Positions 51,495 through 61,294 are shown, counted from the stretch's first letter. The stretch is DNA of 64,000 nucleotides from Roseateles puraquae (GCF_002205845.1 NZ_NISI01000002.1:310001-374000); one strand, 5' to 3'. Translations and numbers: made by a program. Notes: a model not told the origin generated them from the sequence alone.

Positions 51495-52590
51495 ACACCG
51501 CGAACACCACCACCACGAGCAGGCCGTGGGTGAGTGACGAATGCTCGGCCACCAGCCCGATCAGCGGCGGCCCGGCCATCATGCCGAGATAGCCCACGCC
51601 CGACACCGCGGCGATGCCATGGGCCGACGACACCCCCGGCACCTGCGAGGCCGCGCTGAACAGCACCGGCACCACGTTCGACAGCCCCAGGCCCACCAGG
51701 GCGAAGCCCACCAGCGCCACGGTGGCCGAAGGCACCGCCAGCGCCAGCGCCATGCCGGCGGCCGCGAGCACGCCACTGGCACGCATGAGCACCGGGCCCG
51801 AGAGTCGCGCCCGCACCCAGTCGCCACCGAAGCGCCCGGCCGCCATCGCGCCGCTGAAGCTGGCATAGGCCAGCGCGGCGGTGGAGGCCGCGCTGTCGCG
51901 CTCCTGCCTCATGAACAGCACGCTCCAGTCGTACATCGCGCCCTCGGCGATCAGGCCCATCGACGCCAGCACGCCCAGCAACAGCAGCGGGCCGCGCGGC
52001 AGGCTCAGCGGCTGCTTCTCGCCAGCCGGCTGATCCGGCACCGGCAGCATCGCGCGGCTGGCCAGCAGCGACACGACCGCGCCCAGGCCGGTGGCCACGA
52101 AGAGATGCCCCTGGGCCGACAGCCCGAGGCTGGGTGCCGCGCTGCCCAGGCTGGCGCCGGCCATGCCGCCGAGGCTGAACATGCCGTGAAAGCCGCTCAT
52201 CAGCGGGCGGCCGCTCTGGTGCTCGATCTCGGTGGCCTCCGTGTTGATGGCCACATCCATCAGGCTGCCACTGATGCCGAACACCAGCATCACCGCCAGC
52301 AGCGCGCCGTACACCGGCCAGGCCAGCAGCGCCGCGATGGCGGCACAGCAAAGCACGCCCATGGCACCCGACACCGCCGCCGGCCCCCATCGCCCGACCA
52401 CGCGGCCCGCCTGGGCCAGGGCCGTCAGCGCGCCCACGCCGCCGGCCAGCATCGCCAAGGCCAGGCTCTGCTCGCCCAGGCCGTAATGGCCCTTGACGGT
52501 CGGGACATGCACGCCCCAGGTCGCAAACATCACGCCGAGCACGAAGAACTGGGCGCGCACGGCGGCGGACGCGCGGGAGAGAGAGGTCAC
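51454..52590 (-). CDS. MFS transporter (YbjJ-like)
   Basis: 378 residues, 11-12 membrane helices. Features include 'RASAAVRAQFFVLGVMFATW', 'LMDVAINTEATEIEHQSGRP' and 'LMSGFHGMFSLGGMAGASLG', which is the signature of the YbjJ/fucose-permease-like subgroup. The GTG start overlaps the thioredoxin-like stop as GTGA, so the two are coupled. The substrate is unknown; a LacI-type operator upstream of the operon hints at a sugar or related compound. Confidence 0.86.
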   Translation of the reverse strand: MTSLSRASAAVRAQFFVLGVMFATWGVHVPTVKGHYGLGEQSLALAMLAGGVGALTALAQAGRVVGRWGPAAVSGAMGVLCCAAIAALLAWPVYGALLAVMLVFGISGSLMDVAINTEATEIEHQSGRPLMSGFHGMFSLGGMAGASLGSAAPSLGLSAQGHLFVATGLGAVVSLLASRAMLPVPDQPAGEKQPLSLPRGPLLLLGVLASMGLIAEGAMYDWSVLFMRQERDSAASTAALAYASFSGAMAAGRFGGDWVRARLSGPVLMRASGVLAAAGMALALAVPSATVALVGFALVGLGLSNVVPVLFSAASQVPGVSSAHGIAAVSGVGYLGMMAGPPLIGLVAEHSSLTHGLLVVVVFAVFMALTAKRALPRP

Positions 52591-53081
52591 GGGGTCTTGG
52601 CAGCGATGCGGGTGAAGAAGTCGTAGACGCCCTGGTCGCCCATCTTGCGGGCGTCAGCCAGTTCGCCGCCTTCGGTGGCGTAGATGAGCTGGCCTTGGGG
52701 CGACAGCACCGCCACGGCCGGGATGCCCTTCTTGAGCGGCACGCGGTAGCGCTCGGCGATGTCGACATTGCGGTCGAAGCGGCCGACATTGACCTTCACG
52801 ACCTTGAAGCGCTGTGCGATCAGCGGCGCGCTCGGGCCGTGCTTGAACGTGGCGTCCAGCATGCGGCAGTCGCCGCACCAGTTGGCGCCGAACACCACCA
52901 GCACCGGCAGCTTGGCCTTCTCGGCCTCGGCCAGCGTGGCGCGGATGGCGGCGTTCGCGTCGGCCTCTTCGTCATAGATGGCCGGCGGGCCGGAGGCGGC
53001 GGCCGACAGGCAGGCGGCCAGGCCGGCGGCGGCGAGCACGGAGGCGGTCAGGGCGCGGCGGGAGAGGGGTGAATTGATCAT
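52587..53081 (-). CDS. Exported thioredoxin-like lipoprotein
   Basis: 164 residues from the ATG at 53081; a TTG at 53099 lies inside the upstream palindrome and is unlikely. The N-terminus 'SRRALTASVLAAAGLAAC' has a twin-arginine-like start and a lipobox. The thioredoxin fold follows, with active site Cys-Gly-Asp-Cys in 'VFGANWCGDCRMLDATFKHG' and cis-Pro in 'KKGIPAVAVLSPQG'. It probably reduces or shuttles disulfides in the periplasm. Coupling to an MFS transporter is unusual. Confidence 0.9.
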   Translation of the reverse strand: MINSPLSRRALTASVLAAAGLAACLSAAASGPPAIYDEEADANAAIRATLAEAEKAKLPVLVVFGANWCGDCRMLDATFKHGPSAPLIAQRFKVVKVNVGRFDRNVDIAERYRVPLKKGIPAVAVLSPQGQLIYATEGGELADARKMGDQGVYDFFTRIAAKTP

Positions 53082-53082
53082 G

Positions 53083-53131
53083 TTTGAAAGCGCTTTCAAA
53101 AGATGATGAAGGAGCTGGACAACGTTGTCAA
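53083..53131 (-). promoter_or_regulatory. Promoter with LacI-type operators for the thioredoxin-MFS operon
   Basis: On the minus strand TTGACA (53131-53126) and CATCAT (53108-53103) are 17 bp apart, a good -35 and a weak -10. A perfect 18-bp palindrome, TTTGAAAGCGCTTTCAAA (53083-53100), covers the likely start of transcription. A second palindrome, GACAACGTTGTC (53118-53129), overlaps the -35. Both have the CG-centred form of LacI/GalR-family operators. Confidence 0.6.
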
Positions 53132-53202
53132 ACTCCGCCCCGGCAAGGCCAGGGCGGCCGGAAGGTCAAAAGCGGCGTCGGGGGGCGAGCGCCGGCCGGT
53201 CC

Positions 53203-54186
53203 TCACCGGCTCGCCTGCTCGAAGAAGCGCCAGATCACGTCGTTGGCATCCAGCGCGGTGGACGCGCCCGGTTTGCCGCGCCGCACCGTGGGCGCACCGG
53301 GCCAGGAGTGACCGCCGGTCTCGGTGACGCACAACTGCACCTCGCGGCCGTCGGCGCAGCCGGCGTGCACCTCGCAAAACGCACCGGGCACGTCCAGCGT
53401 GCGGCGCACCGGGCCGCTGCAGCGGTCGCGGGCCACCCAGCGGGCGACGGTCTCGGGCACGGAGACGAAGTTCATGACCTTGCTGGTGTCGCGGAAGGCG
53501 CCCGGGCCGGCTCCGCCGTCGAACAGCACATGGGTGTCGTCGCGCGCGTGGATGTGCAGCACCGAGATCGGCCGGCTGGGCGTGCAGCGGTCGGTGGCGT
53601 CCGTGCCGGCGACCGAGGCCACCGCACGGAACACGTCGGCCGCTTCGCAAGCCAGGCGGTGGCTCATCATGCCGCCGTTGGACATGCCGGTGGCGAACAC
53701 CCGTGCGGCGTCCACCCGCCAGCGGGCCTGCACGGCCGCCACCACGGCGCGCGCGAAGGCCACGTCGTCCACGCCGCGGTCGCGCGCGTCGCCGCAGCAG
53801 CCGCCCGCGTTCCAGGTGGCGAACTTCTCGCCGGGCAGCTTGCTGTAGCCGTTCGGGAAGGCCACGATGAATCCGGCTTCGTCCGCCTTCTTCTGCAGCG
53901 CGTAGTGGGCATCGTCAGCCATGAACTCGGCGTGCCCGCCGCCGCCGTGCAAGGCCAACACGAGCGGTGCGGGCTGTGCCGGGTCCAGCGTGGCGGGCAC
54001 ATGCACCAGCACCTTGCGGCCCTGGACCTTGAGCTCCTCCAGCGCGGCCGGCGCGGCGTTGCCGCGCTCGGCCCGGCGCTGCTCCATGCGGGCCTTGAGC
54101 CGGTCGCGCAGGCTGTCCTGGGCCTGGCTTGCCGGGCTGGCGGGCAGCAGGCAGGCCAGGCTCAGTGTCAGCAGCCAGGCGCGCAT
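53203..54186 (-). CDS. Secreted esterase of the PHB-depolymerase/LpqC type
   Basis: 327 residues with a signal peptide ('LLTLSLACLLPASPASQA'). An alpha/beta-hydrolase domain follows: 'PLVLALHGGGGHAEFMADD' (oxyanion region), the nucleophile 'VFATGMSNGGMMSHRLACEA', 'ISVLHIHARDDTHVLFDG' (acid) and 'CVTETGGHSWPG' (His). Related enzymes cleave feruloyl or acetyl esters, or polyhydroxyalkanoate. It starts 3 bp after the outer-membrane channel gene of the RND operon, so it belongs to that transcript. Confidence 0.88.
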   Translation of the reverse strand: MRAWLLTLSLACLLPASPASQAQDSLRDRLKARMEQRRAERGNAAPAALEELKVQGRKVLVHVPATLDPAQPAPLVLALHGGGGHAEFMADDAHYALQKKADEAGFIVAFPNGYSKLPGEKFATWNAGGCCGDARDRGVDDVAFARAVVAAVQARWRVDAARVFATGMSNGGMMSHRLACEAADVFRAVASVAGTDATDRCTPSRPISVLHIHARDDTHVLFDGGAGPGAFRDTSKVMNFVSVPETVARWVARDRCSGPVRRTLDVPGAFCEVHAGCADGREVQLCVTETGGHSWPGAPTVRRGKPGASTALDANDVIWRFFEQASR

Positions 54187-54189
54187 GGG

Positions 54190-55578
54190 TCAGCCGCCTC
54201 CGCCCAGGGCGCGGTAGAGCGTGACGAGGTTCTGCGCCCGCTGGCTCTGCACCTGCACGAGGCTCTGTTGTGCAGCGAACAGCGAGCGCTGCGCATCGAG
54301 CCGGTCCAGCGCGCTGGACACACCGGCGGCATAGCGCTGCTCGGCGGCACTCAGGCGGCGCGTCTCGGCCTCCACCTGGGCGGCCAGCGCGCTGCGTTGC
54401 TCGGCCAGCGTGGCGCGCCCGGCCAGGCCGTCGGCCACCTCGCGGAAGGCGGTCTGGATAGCCTTCTCATACTGCGCCGTGGCGATGTCGCGATTGGCGC
54501 GGGCGCTGGCCAGATTGGCACGGTTGCGACCGGCGTCGAACAGCGGCTGCACCAGCTGCGGCGCAAAGCTCCAGGCCGAGTTCTTGAACAGGCCCGACAG
54601 CTGGCCGCTGGCCGTGCCGACGCTGCCGGTCAGCGTGATGCGCGGCCAGAAGGCGGCGCGGGCCGCGTCGATGTTGGCGTCGGCCGCGCTGAGGGCGAAC
54701 TCGGCCTGGCGGATGTCGGGGCGGCGGGTCAGCACCTCGGCAGGCAGGCCGGCGGGCAACTCGGCCAGGGGCTCGAAGTCGGCCAGGTCGCCGCTGGGCG
54801 GCGGCAGGTCGGCCGGCAGCGGGCCGCCGACCAGCAGCACCAGCGCGTTCTCGTCGAGCGCGCGCTGGCGTTGGGTCTGTGCCAAGGCGGCGCGCGCGGC
54901 CTGCAGCGATGACTCGGCCGAGCGCAGGTCCAGCTCGCCGGCAATGCCACCCTCAAAGCGCTGGCGGGTCAGCGCGAGCGACTGTTCGCGCGTGGCCACG
55001 GTGTCGCGGGTCAGCTTGAGCAGGGCTTCGTCGGCCTGCAGCGCGATCTCGGCATTGGCCACGCTGGCGATCAGCGCGGTGCGCACGGCCTGCTGGGCTG
55101 ACTGCGCCGCCAGCACCTGGGCTGCCGCTGCCGCGCTCAAACCGCGCAGGCGGCCGAACACGTCCAGCTCATACGCCGACACCTGAAGGCCGGCCTGGTA
55201 GAGGCTGTTGATGCCGCCCGCCGCGGTGGGCGTGCGCGAGCCGCTGAGGCCGGCATTGACCGTGGGCCACAGGTCAGCATCGCGGGCCGACGCGGTGGCG
55301 CGGGCGGTTTCGATGTTGAGCGCCGCCACGCGCAGGTCCCGGTTGTTGGCGAGGGCCAGCGGGATCAGCTGCTGCAGCCGCGCGCCGCGGAAGGCCTCCG
55401 CCCAGGGCAGCTCGGCGGCGGCCGGCCCGCTGCCACCCGGGCTGGCGAAGCTCGCCGCCGGCAGGGCTGCCTGCGCGGCCTCGGGCGCGGTCGGGCGCTT
55501 GGGCTCGGGGCCGGCGCAGGCGGCCAGCAGCGCGGCCGTGGCGATCAGGCTCACAGTCAAGGTAAGGGTGGTCTTCAT
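54190..55578 (-). CDS. RND efflux outer-membrane channel lipoprotein (NodT/OprM type)
   Basis: 462 residues with a lipoprotein signal peptide ('LIATAALLAACAGPEPKRP'). Two long helical repeats with beta segments are typical of TolC-like channels: 'LIPLALANNRDLRVAALNIE', 'GLQVSAYELDVFGRLRGLSA', 'ALQTRRPDIRQAE' type and 'AQYEKAIQTAFREVADGLAG'. It forms the outer-membrane duct of the pump. The ATG overlaps the RND stop as ATGA. Confidence 0.94.
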   Translation of the reverse strand: MKTTLTLTVSLIATAALLAACAGPEPKRPTAPEAAQAALPAASFASPGGSGPAAAELPWAEAFRGARLQQLIPLALANNRDLRVAALNIETARATASARDADLWPTVNAGLSGSRTPTAAGGINSLYQAGLQVSAYELDVFGRLRGLSAAAAAQVLAAQSAQQAVRTALIASVANAEIALQADEALLKLTRDTVATREQSLALTRQRFEGGIAGELDLRSAESSLQAARAALAQTQRQRALDENALVLLVGGPLPADLPPPSGDLADFEPLAELPAGLPAEVLTRRPDIRQAEFALSAADANIDAARAAFWPRITLTGSVGTASGQLSGLFKNSAWSFAPQLVQPLFDAGRNRANLASARANRDIATAQYEKAIQTAFREVADGLAGRATLAEQRSALAAQVEAETRRLSAAEQRYAAGVSSALDRLDAQRSLFAAQQSLVQVQSQRAQNLVTLYRALGGGG

Positions 55579-58500
55579 GCCTGGCCCTCCTCGCTTTCAT
55601 GGGCGTCGCGGCGGCGCTGCCGCTCGCTGCCCGGGAAGAACTTGCGCACGACGACGAAGAACACGGGCACGAAGAACACCGCCAGCAAGGTGGCCGAGAT
55701 CATGCCGCCCATCACGCCGGTGCCAATGGCGCGCTGGCTGGCGGAGCCGGCGCCGCTGGCCAGCACCAGCGGCAGCACGCCGAGGATGAAGGCCAGCGAG
55801 GTCATCAGGATGGGCCGGAAGCGCAGGTGCGCCGCCTCGATGACGGCCTGCACCGCCGTCTTGCCCTGGGCCTGCAGCTCCTTCGCGAACTCGATGATCA
55901 GCACCGCGTTCTTGGCCGACAGGCCGATGATGGTGATCATGCCGACCTTGAAGTAGACGTCGTTCTCCAGCCCGCGGAAGGTGGCGCCCAGCACCACGCC
56001 CAGCACACCCAGCGGCACCACCAGCAGCACCGCGAACGGGATGCTCCAGCTCTCGTACAGCGCAGCCAGGCACAGGAAGACGGCCAGCAGCGAGAACGCG
56101 AACAGGATCAGGGCGGTGGAGCCGGAGAGCTTCTCTTCACGCGACTGGCCCGTCCACTCGAAGCCGAAGCCCGAGGGCAGCTCGGCGGCGAGCTTCTCCA
56201 TCTCGGCGATGGCCGCGCCGGTGGACACGCCCTTGGCCGGCTCGCCCTGGATGCGCATCGACGGGTAGCCGTTGTAGCGCACCGTCTGCATCGCGCCGGT
56301 GACCCACTTGCTGGTGGCAAACGACGACAACGGCACCGGCTGGCCGGCGCTGTTCAGCACGTTGAGCTGCAGCAGGTCTTCTGGTTGCATGCGTGCTGGA
56401 GCGTCGGCCTGCACGATCACGCGCTGCAGCCGTCCCGCATTGGGGAAGTCGTTCACATAGCTCGACCCGAGCGAGGTGCCGAGCACCGCGTTCACCGCGC
56501 CGATGTTCACGCCCAGCGCCAGCGCGCGGTCGCGGTCGATGTCCAGCTGCAGCTGGGCGGCGTCTTCCAGGCCGTCCGGGCGCACCGCGTTGAGCAGCGG
56601 GCTCTTGGCGGCCGCGGCCAGCAGCTGGTTGCGCGCGGCCAGCAGCTCGGCGCGGGTGTGGGTGCCGCTGCGGTCCTGCAGGCGGAAGGCGAAGCCGTTC
56701 GCGCGGCCGAGGTCGCGGATGGGCGGCGGGCTGGTCGGGAAGATCACGGCATCGCGGATCTTGCCCAGGGCCGGGAAGGCGCGGCCCACCAGCGCCTGGG
56801 CCGAGTGCTCGGGCCCATGGCGTTCATCCCAGGGCTTGAGCGTGACGAAGGCCAGGCCCGCGTTCTGCCCCGAGCCCGAGAAGCTGAAGCCCACCACGCT
56901 GACCATGCTGTCCACCTCGGGCTGCTTGAGCATGAAGGCTTCGGTCTGCTTCATGACCTCCAGCGTGCGCGCCTGTGTGGCGCCCGGGGGCAGCTGCACG
57001 TTCACGAGGATGTTGCCCTGGTCCTCGTTGGGCACGAAGGAGGTGGGCAGCTTCTGGAAGATCAGCACGGCCGCGGCGATGACGGCGGCGTAGATCACCA
57101 GCATGCGCAGGCTGCGGTTCAGCAGCCGCGCCACCCAGCCTTCGTAGCCCTTGGCGGTGCGCGCGAAGCTGCGGTTGAACCAGCCGAAGAAGCCGCGCTT
57201 CTCGACATGGTGGCCGGCCTCGACCGGCTTGAGCAGTGTGGCGCACAGTGCGGGCGTCAGCGACAGCGCGAGGAAGGCCGAGAACGCGATGGCCGACACC
57301 ATCACCGCCGAGAACTGGCGGTAGATGTTGCCGATGCTGCCGCTGAAGAAGGCCAGCGGCACGAACACCGAGATCAGCACCACGGTCACGCCGATGATGG
57401 CGCCCGAGATCTGGCCCATGGCCTTGCGCGTGGCCTGCAGCGGCGACAGCCCCTCCTCGCTCATGATGCGTTCGACGTTCTCCACCACCACGATGGCGTC
57501 GTCCACCACGATGCCGATCACCAGTACCATGCCGAACATCGTCAGCACGTTGATCGAGAAGCCCAGCGCCAGCAGCGTGGCGAAGCTGCCCAGCATGGCG
57601 ATCGGCACCACCAGCGTCGGGATGAGGGTGTAGCGGATGTTCTGCAGGAACAGGAACATCACCACGAACACCAGCACCACCGCTTCGATCAGCGTCTCCA
57701 CCACCTGCGAGATGGAGATGTCGATGAACAGCGAGCTGTCGTAGGGGATGTCGGCCTTCACGCCGGCCGGGAAGTAAGGCTGCAGTTCTTTCAGACGCTG
57801 CTTGATCAGCTTGGCCGTCTGCAGCGCATTGGCCGACGGTGCGAGCTGCACGCCCACACCCACCGACGGCGTGCCGTTCAGGCGCGTGGAGCGGCCGGTG
57901 TAGCTGTCGGCCCCCAGCTCGATGCGGGCGACATCCCGCAGCCGCACGGTCGAGCCGTCGGCATTGGCGCGCAGCACGATGTTGCCGAACTGCTCGGGGC
58001 TGGACAGCTGGCCGCGCACCACGACCGTGGCCGCGATCGGCTGGCCCGGCACATTGGGCAGGTCACCGATGGAGCCTGAGCTGACCTGGGCGTTCTGCGC
58101 CTGGATGGCGGTGTTCACGTCCGAGGGTTGCAGGCGGTAGCCCACCAGCTTGGCCGGGTCCAGCCAGATGCGCATCGCGCGCTCGGTGCCGAACAGCAGG
58201 CCTTGGCCCACGCCGGGCACCCGCTGGATTTCGGGCAGCACGGTGCGCGAGGCGTAGTCGCCCAGCGCGATCGGGTCGAAGTTCGGGTTGTTGCTCGACA
58301 GGATGATGAAGAGCAGGAAGTTGGGGTTGGCCTTGTCCACCCGCACACCCTGCTGGATGACCGCCTGCGGCAGCCGCGGCTGGGCGCGGGCGTAGCGGTT
58401 CTGCACGTCCACCTGCGCCAGGTCGGGGTTGGTGGACGGGTCGTAGCTCAGCGTGATGGAGCCGGTGCCATCGGCCTGGGCCACCGCTTCCATGTAGATG

Positions 58501-58724
58501 AGGCCGGGAGAGCCGTTCATCTCGCGTTCGATGACGCTGATGACCGAATCCTCCAGCGTCTGCGCCGAGGCGCCAGGGTAGGTGACCGACAGCACGATGG
58601 ACGGCGGCGCCACCGGCGGGTACTGCGCAATCGGCAGCTGCGTGACCGCCACGCCGCCGATGACCGTGATGAACAGGGCGATAACCCACGCGAAGATGGG
58701 TCGGTTGATGAAGAACTGCGCCAT
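55575..58724 (-). CDS. RND multidrug efflux inner-membrane transporter (AcrB/MexB type)
   Basis: 1049 residues, the usual length for the HAE1 family. 'MAQFFINRPIFAWVIALFIT' begins helix 1. Helix 4 contains the proton-relay Asp pair in 'GIVVDDAIVVVENVERIM'. Large periplasmic loops follow helices 1 and 7. 'SAFLALSLTPALCATLLKP' and 'GLSAKNAVLIIEFAKELQAQ' are family blocks. It exports hydrophobic drugs, dyes or solvents using proton flow. It follows the adaptor gene by 7 bp. Confidence 0.96.
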   Translation of the reverse strand: MAQFFINRPIFAWVIALFITVIGGVAVTQLPIAQYPPVAPPSIVLSVTYPGASAQTLEDSVISVIEREMNGSPGLIYMEAVAQADGTGSITLSYDPSTNPDLAQVDVQNRYARAQPRLPQAVIQQGVRVDKANPNFLLFIILSSNNPNFDPIALGDYASRTVLPEIQRVPGVGQGLLFGTERAMRIWLDPAKLVGYRLQPSDVNTAIQAQNAQVSSGSIGDLPNVPGQPIAATVVVRGQLSSPEQFGNIVLRANADGSTVRLRDVARIELGADSYTGRSTRLNGTPSVGVGVQLAPSANALQTAKLIKQRLKELQPYFPAGVKADIPYDSSLFIDISISQVVETLIEAVVLVFVVMFLFLQNIRYTLIPTLVVPIAMLGSFATLLALGFSINVLTMFGMVLVIGIVVDDAIVVVENVERIMSEEGLSPLQATRKAMGQISGAIIGVTVVLISVFVPLAFFSGSIGNIYRQFSAVMVSAIAFSAFLALSLTPALCATLLKPVEAGHHVEKRGFFGWFNRSFARTAKGYEGWVARLLNRSLRMLVIYAAVIAAAVLIFQKLPTSFVPNEDQGNILVNVQLPPGATQARTLEVMKQTEAFMLKQPEVDSMVSVVGFSFSGSGQNAGLAFVTLKPWDERHGPEHSAQALVGRAFPALGKIRDAVIFPTSPPPIRDLGRANGFAFRLQDRSGTHTRAELLAARNQLLAAAAKSPLLNAVRPDGLEDAAQLQLDIDRDRALALGVNIGAVNAVLGTSLGSSYVNDFPNAGRLQRVIVQADAPARMQPEDLLQLNVLNSAGQPVPLSSFATSKWVTGAMQTVRYNGYPSMRIQGEPAKGVSTGAAIAEMEKLAAELPSGFGFEWTGQSREEKLSGSTALILFAFSLLAVFLCLAALYESWSIPFAVLLVVPLGVLGVVLGATFRGLENDVYFKVGMITIIGLSAKNAVLIIEFAKELQAQGKTAVQAVIEAAHLRFRPILMTSLAFILGVLPLVLASGAGSASQRAIGTGVMGGMISATLLAVFFVPVFFVVVRKFFPGSERQRRRDAHESEEGQA

Positions 58725-58731
58725 GGCGGTG

Positions 58732-59958
58732 TCAGGCCTTGGAGGCGGCCGAAGCGGCAGGGGCTGCCGGTGCGGCGGGTGCGGCTGACGCGGCGCCTGG
58801 TGGTGTCCAGGCCACCGGCCGTGCCTTGCCGCCGGCGCGGGTCTTCTGCAGGCCGTCGACGATGACCTTCTCGCCCGGCTTCAGGCCGGACAGCACCAGC
58901 GCCTGGCCGGTGCGCGGCGGACCGAGCTTGACCGGGCGGGCGCTGACGCTGCCGTCCTCGGCCACCACCAGCACGGTGTCGCCCTGCGGGGTGCGCGCCA
59001 CCGCCTGCTGCGGCAGCCAGATGCCGTCGGCCACTTCGGCCTGGGCCAGGCGCACGCGCACATACAGGCCGGGCAAGAGCTGACCCTGCGGATTGGGCAG
59101 TTCGGCACGCAGCGTGATCTGGCCGGTGGCCGGGTCCACGCTCAGGTCGCTGAACAGCAGCCGGCCCTTCTGGGCGTAGATGCTGCCGTCCTCCAACACC
59201 ACCTGCACCTCGGCGGCCTCCTTGCCGGCGGCGCGCTGCAGCTGGCCGCCGGCCAGCGCCGCGCGCAGCCGCATGACCTCGCCGGCCGACTGGGTGAAGT
59301 TCACGTAGAGCTTGTCGATCTGCTGCACCACCGCCAGCGGGGTGGCCTCGCCCTGGCCGACCAGCGCACCTTCGGTGACGAGGGCGCGGCCGATGCGGCC
59401 GGCAATCGGCGAGGTGACGCTCGCGTAGCCGAGATTGATCTGGGCCGTCTGCACCGCGGCCTTGCCGGCCTGGACGTCCGCGGCCGCCTGCTTGGCGGCG
59501 GCCTGGGCGTTCAGGGCTTCCTGCTGGCTCACGGCTTGGGTCTTGGCCAGGGGCGCGTAGCGGTCGGCCAAGGCCTGGGCCTGGACCAGGTTGGCTTCAG
59601 CCCGGGCGAGCTGGGCCTGGGCGCTGGCGAGCGTGGCGCGGTAGGGGGCGGCGTCGATCTCGAACAGGGCCTGGCCGGCCTTCACGTCCGAACCCTCGGT
59701 GAAGAGGCGCTTTTGCAGGATGCCGGCAGCCCGCGCGCGCACCTGCGCCACGCGGAAGGCTTCCAGCCGACCGGGCAGTTCGGTCGTCAGGTCGGCACGG
59801 CCCGGCGTGGCCGTGACCACGCCCACTTCCGGCGGTGGGGGCGCCGCGGGTGCGGCCTTGGTGTCGCCACCTCCGCAGCCCGTCAGTGCCATCCCTGCTG
59901 CGCCCAGCATCAGCACCCATGCTGCTGCCTTCGCCTGATTCCTGTTGACTGCCTTCAT
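58732..59958 (-). CDS. RND efflux periplasmic adaptor (AcrA/MexA type)
   Basis: 408 residues from the ATG at 59958. Lipoprotein signal 'VLMLGAAGMALTGCGGG'. Adaptor features: lipoyl half 'VVTATPGRADLTTELPGRLE', 'KRLFTEGSDVKAGQALFEID', an alpha-helical hairpin (about 110-190), the second lipoyl half 'YASVTSPIAGRIGRALVTEG' and a beta-barrel domain. An Ala/Pro-rich tail of about 30 residues is longer than usual. First gene of the pump operon; no regulator gene is adjacent. Confidence 0.94.
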   Translation of the reverse strand: MKAVNRNQAKAAAWVLMLGAAGMALTGCGGGDTKAAPAAPPPPEVGVVTATPGRADLTTELPGRLEAFRVAQVRARAAGILQKRLFTEGSDVKAGQALFEIDAAPYRATLASAQAQLARAEANLVQAQALADRYAPLAKTQAVSQQEALNAQAAAKQAAADVQAGKAAVQTAQINLGYASVTSPIAGRIGRALVTEGALVGQGEATPLAVVQQIDKLYVNFTQSAGEVMRLRAALAGGQLQRAAGKEAAEVQVVLEDGSIYAQKGRLLFSDLSVDPATGQITLRAELPNPQGQLLPGLYVRVRLAQAEVADGIWLPQQAVARTPQGDTVLVVAEDGSVSARPVKLGPPRTGQALVLSGLKPGEKVIVDGLQKTRAGGKARPVAWTPPGAASAAPAAPAAPAASAASKA

Positions 59959-60026
59959 GCCGGCCTCGATCTGATTCGCACGTCGCCGGCTGGCGCCGGC
60001 AAAGCCGCCGACTGTAGCGAGAAGCG

Positions 60027-61265
60027 TCAAGCCGCGTCGGTGAACGAACGCAAAGCCTGCAGGCGCGCCTGTCTGACCGCCGCGCCGATGGCCGGGCCGG
60101 TGGCGCCGCGCGCGATCGCGGCCGCACTCGTGGCGGCGAGATCGACCGCCTGGGTTGCGCGCAGGTCGGCCAGCAATTGCTTGCGTTGCGGGTAGTCGCG
60201 GTCCTCGAGCCCGAGCCGGCCGCGGGCATCGCATTCACACGCCAGCAACAGTTCAGCAAAACGCTCGGGCCGCCGCCAGGCGTCGCACCGTTCCAGCAGG
60301 CGCAGCCGCGCCTCGGCGCTGAAGGTCCCGCTCTGGTGCACATGCGTGTGCTCGCGCGCCACCAGCTCGGCGAGTTCGCGGCAGTCGCTCGGCACCTTCC
60401 AGCGTGCGCTCACGCCGCGGGCGAGCTTCTCGCTGCGCACCTCGTGGGCGATATGGCGAGGCCATTCTTCCGGCCGCGTGGTGCCCTTGCCCAGGTCGTG
60501 GCACAGGCAGGCATAACGCACGGTCAGCGGGGCGCCCAGGCGTGCGCATTGGTCCAGCACCATCAGCAGGTGAACGCCCGTGTCGATCTCAGGATGGTGG
60601 GCTTCGGGCTGCGGCACGCCGAAGAGGGCCTCCACCTCGGGCAGCAGCTTCTGCAAGGCGCCGGCATCGCGCAGCACCTCGAACATCCGTGAGGGCCGGC
60701 GCTCCATCAGCCCCCGGGAGAGCTCCTGCCACACGCGCTCAGCCACCAACGCGTCGACTTCGCCGGCCGCCACCATCTCGCGCATCAGCGCCACGGTCTC
60801 GGGCGCCACGCGGAAGTCGGCAAACCGCGCCGCGAAACGGGCCAGCCGCAGGATGCGCACCGGGTCTTCGGCAAAGGCAGGCGACACATGGCGCAGCACC
60901 CGGTCGGCCAGATCGCGCTGGCCGCCGTAGGGGTCGATCACCTGGCCGTGTTCATCCTCGGCCATCGCATTGATGGTCAGGTCGCGCCGCGCCAGGTCCT
61001 GCTCCAGCGTCACGTCGGGCGCCGTATGGAAGGCAAAGCCGTGATAGCCCGCCGCCGTCTTGCGCTCGGTGCGCGCGAGGGCCACTTCCTCATGGGTGCG
61101 GGGATGCAGGAAGACCGGGAAGTCCTTGCCTACGGGCTGGTAGCCGGCCGCCAGCAGGTCGGCCGGCGAGGCGCCCACGACCACCCAGTCGCGGTCCTGC
61201 ACTGGCAGCCCAAGCAGGCGGTCACGCACGGCGCCGCCGACGAGATAGGTCTGGAATTGCGTCAT
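60027..61265 (-). CDS. cca: Multifunctional CCA tRNA nucleotidyltransferase
   Basis: The enzyme adds or repairs the 3' CCA end of tRNA. 412 residues from the ATG at 61265 (another in-frame ATG at 61274). Class II nucleotidyltransferase: '[20 protein letters not shown]' with catalytic 'DRDWVVVGA', then '[19 protein letters not shown]' and '[20 protein letters not shown]'. The C-terminal HD domain ('[15 protein letters not shown]') marks the bacterial form with phosphodiesterase and phosphatase activities. It is divergent from fghA. Confidence 0.96.
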   Translation of the reverse strand: MTQFQTYLVGGAVRDRLLGLPVQDRDWVVVGASPADLLAAGYQPVGKDFPVFLHPRTHEEVALARTERKTAAGYHGFAFHTAPDVTLEQDLARRDLTINAMAEDEHGQVIDPYGGQRDLADRVLRHVSPAFAEDPVRILRLARFAARFADFRVAPETVALMREMVAAGEVDALVAERVWQELSRGLMERRPSRMFEVLRDAGALQKLLPEVEALFGVPQPEAHHPEIDTGVHLLMVLDQCARLGAPLTVRYACLCHDLGKGTTRPEEWPRHIAHEVRSEKLARGVSARWKVPSDCRELAELVAREHTHVHQSGTFSAEARLRLLERCDAWRRPERFAELLLACECDARGRLGLEDRDYPQRKQLLADLRATQAVDLAATSAAAIARGATGPAIGAAVRQARLQALRSFTDAA

Positions 61266-61282
61266 TGCAGCCATTCTGCGGC

Positions 61283-61288
61283 CACACT
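61283..61288 (+). promoter_or_regulatory. -10-like hexamer before fghA
   Basis: CACACT ends 6 nt before the ATG at 61295, which lacks a ribosome binding site; consistent with a leaderless mRNA. Confidence 0.35.
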
Positions 61289-61294
61289 CACGCC

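Noticed and set aside
53125..58079. Long plus-strand frames opposite the esterase and RND genes
   Set aside because: The minus-strand genes are clearly real families; the plus frames are His/Arg/Gln-rich shadows.
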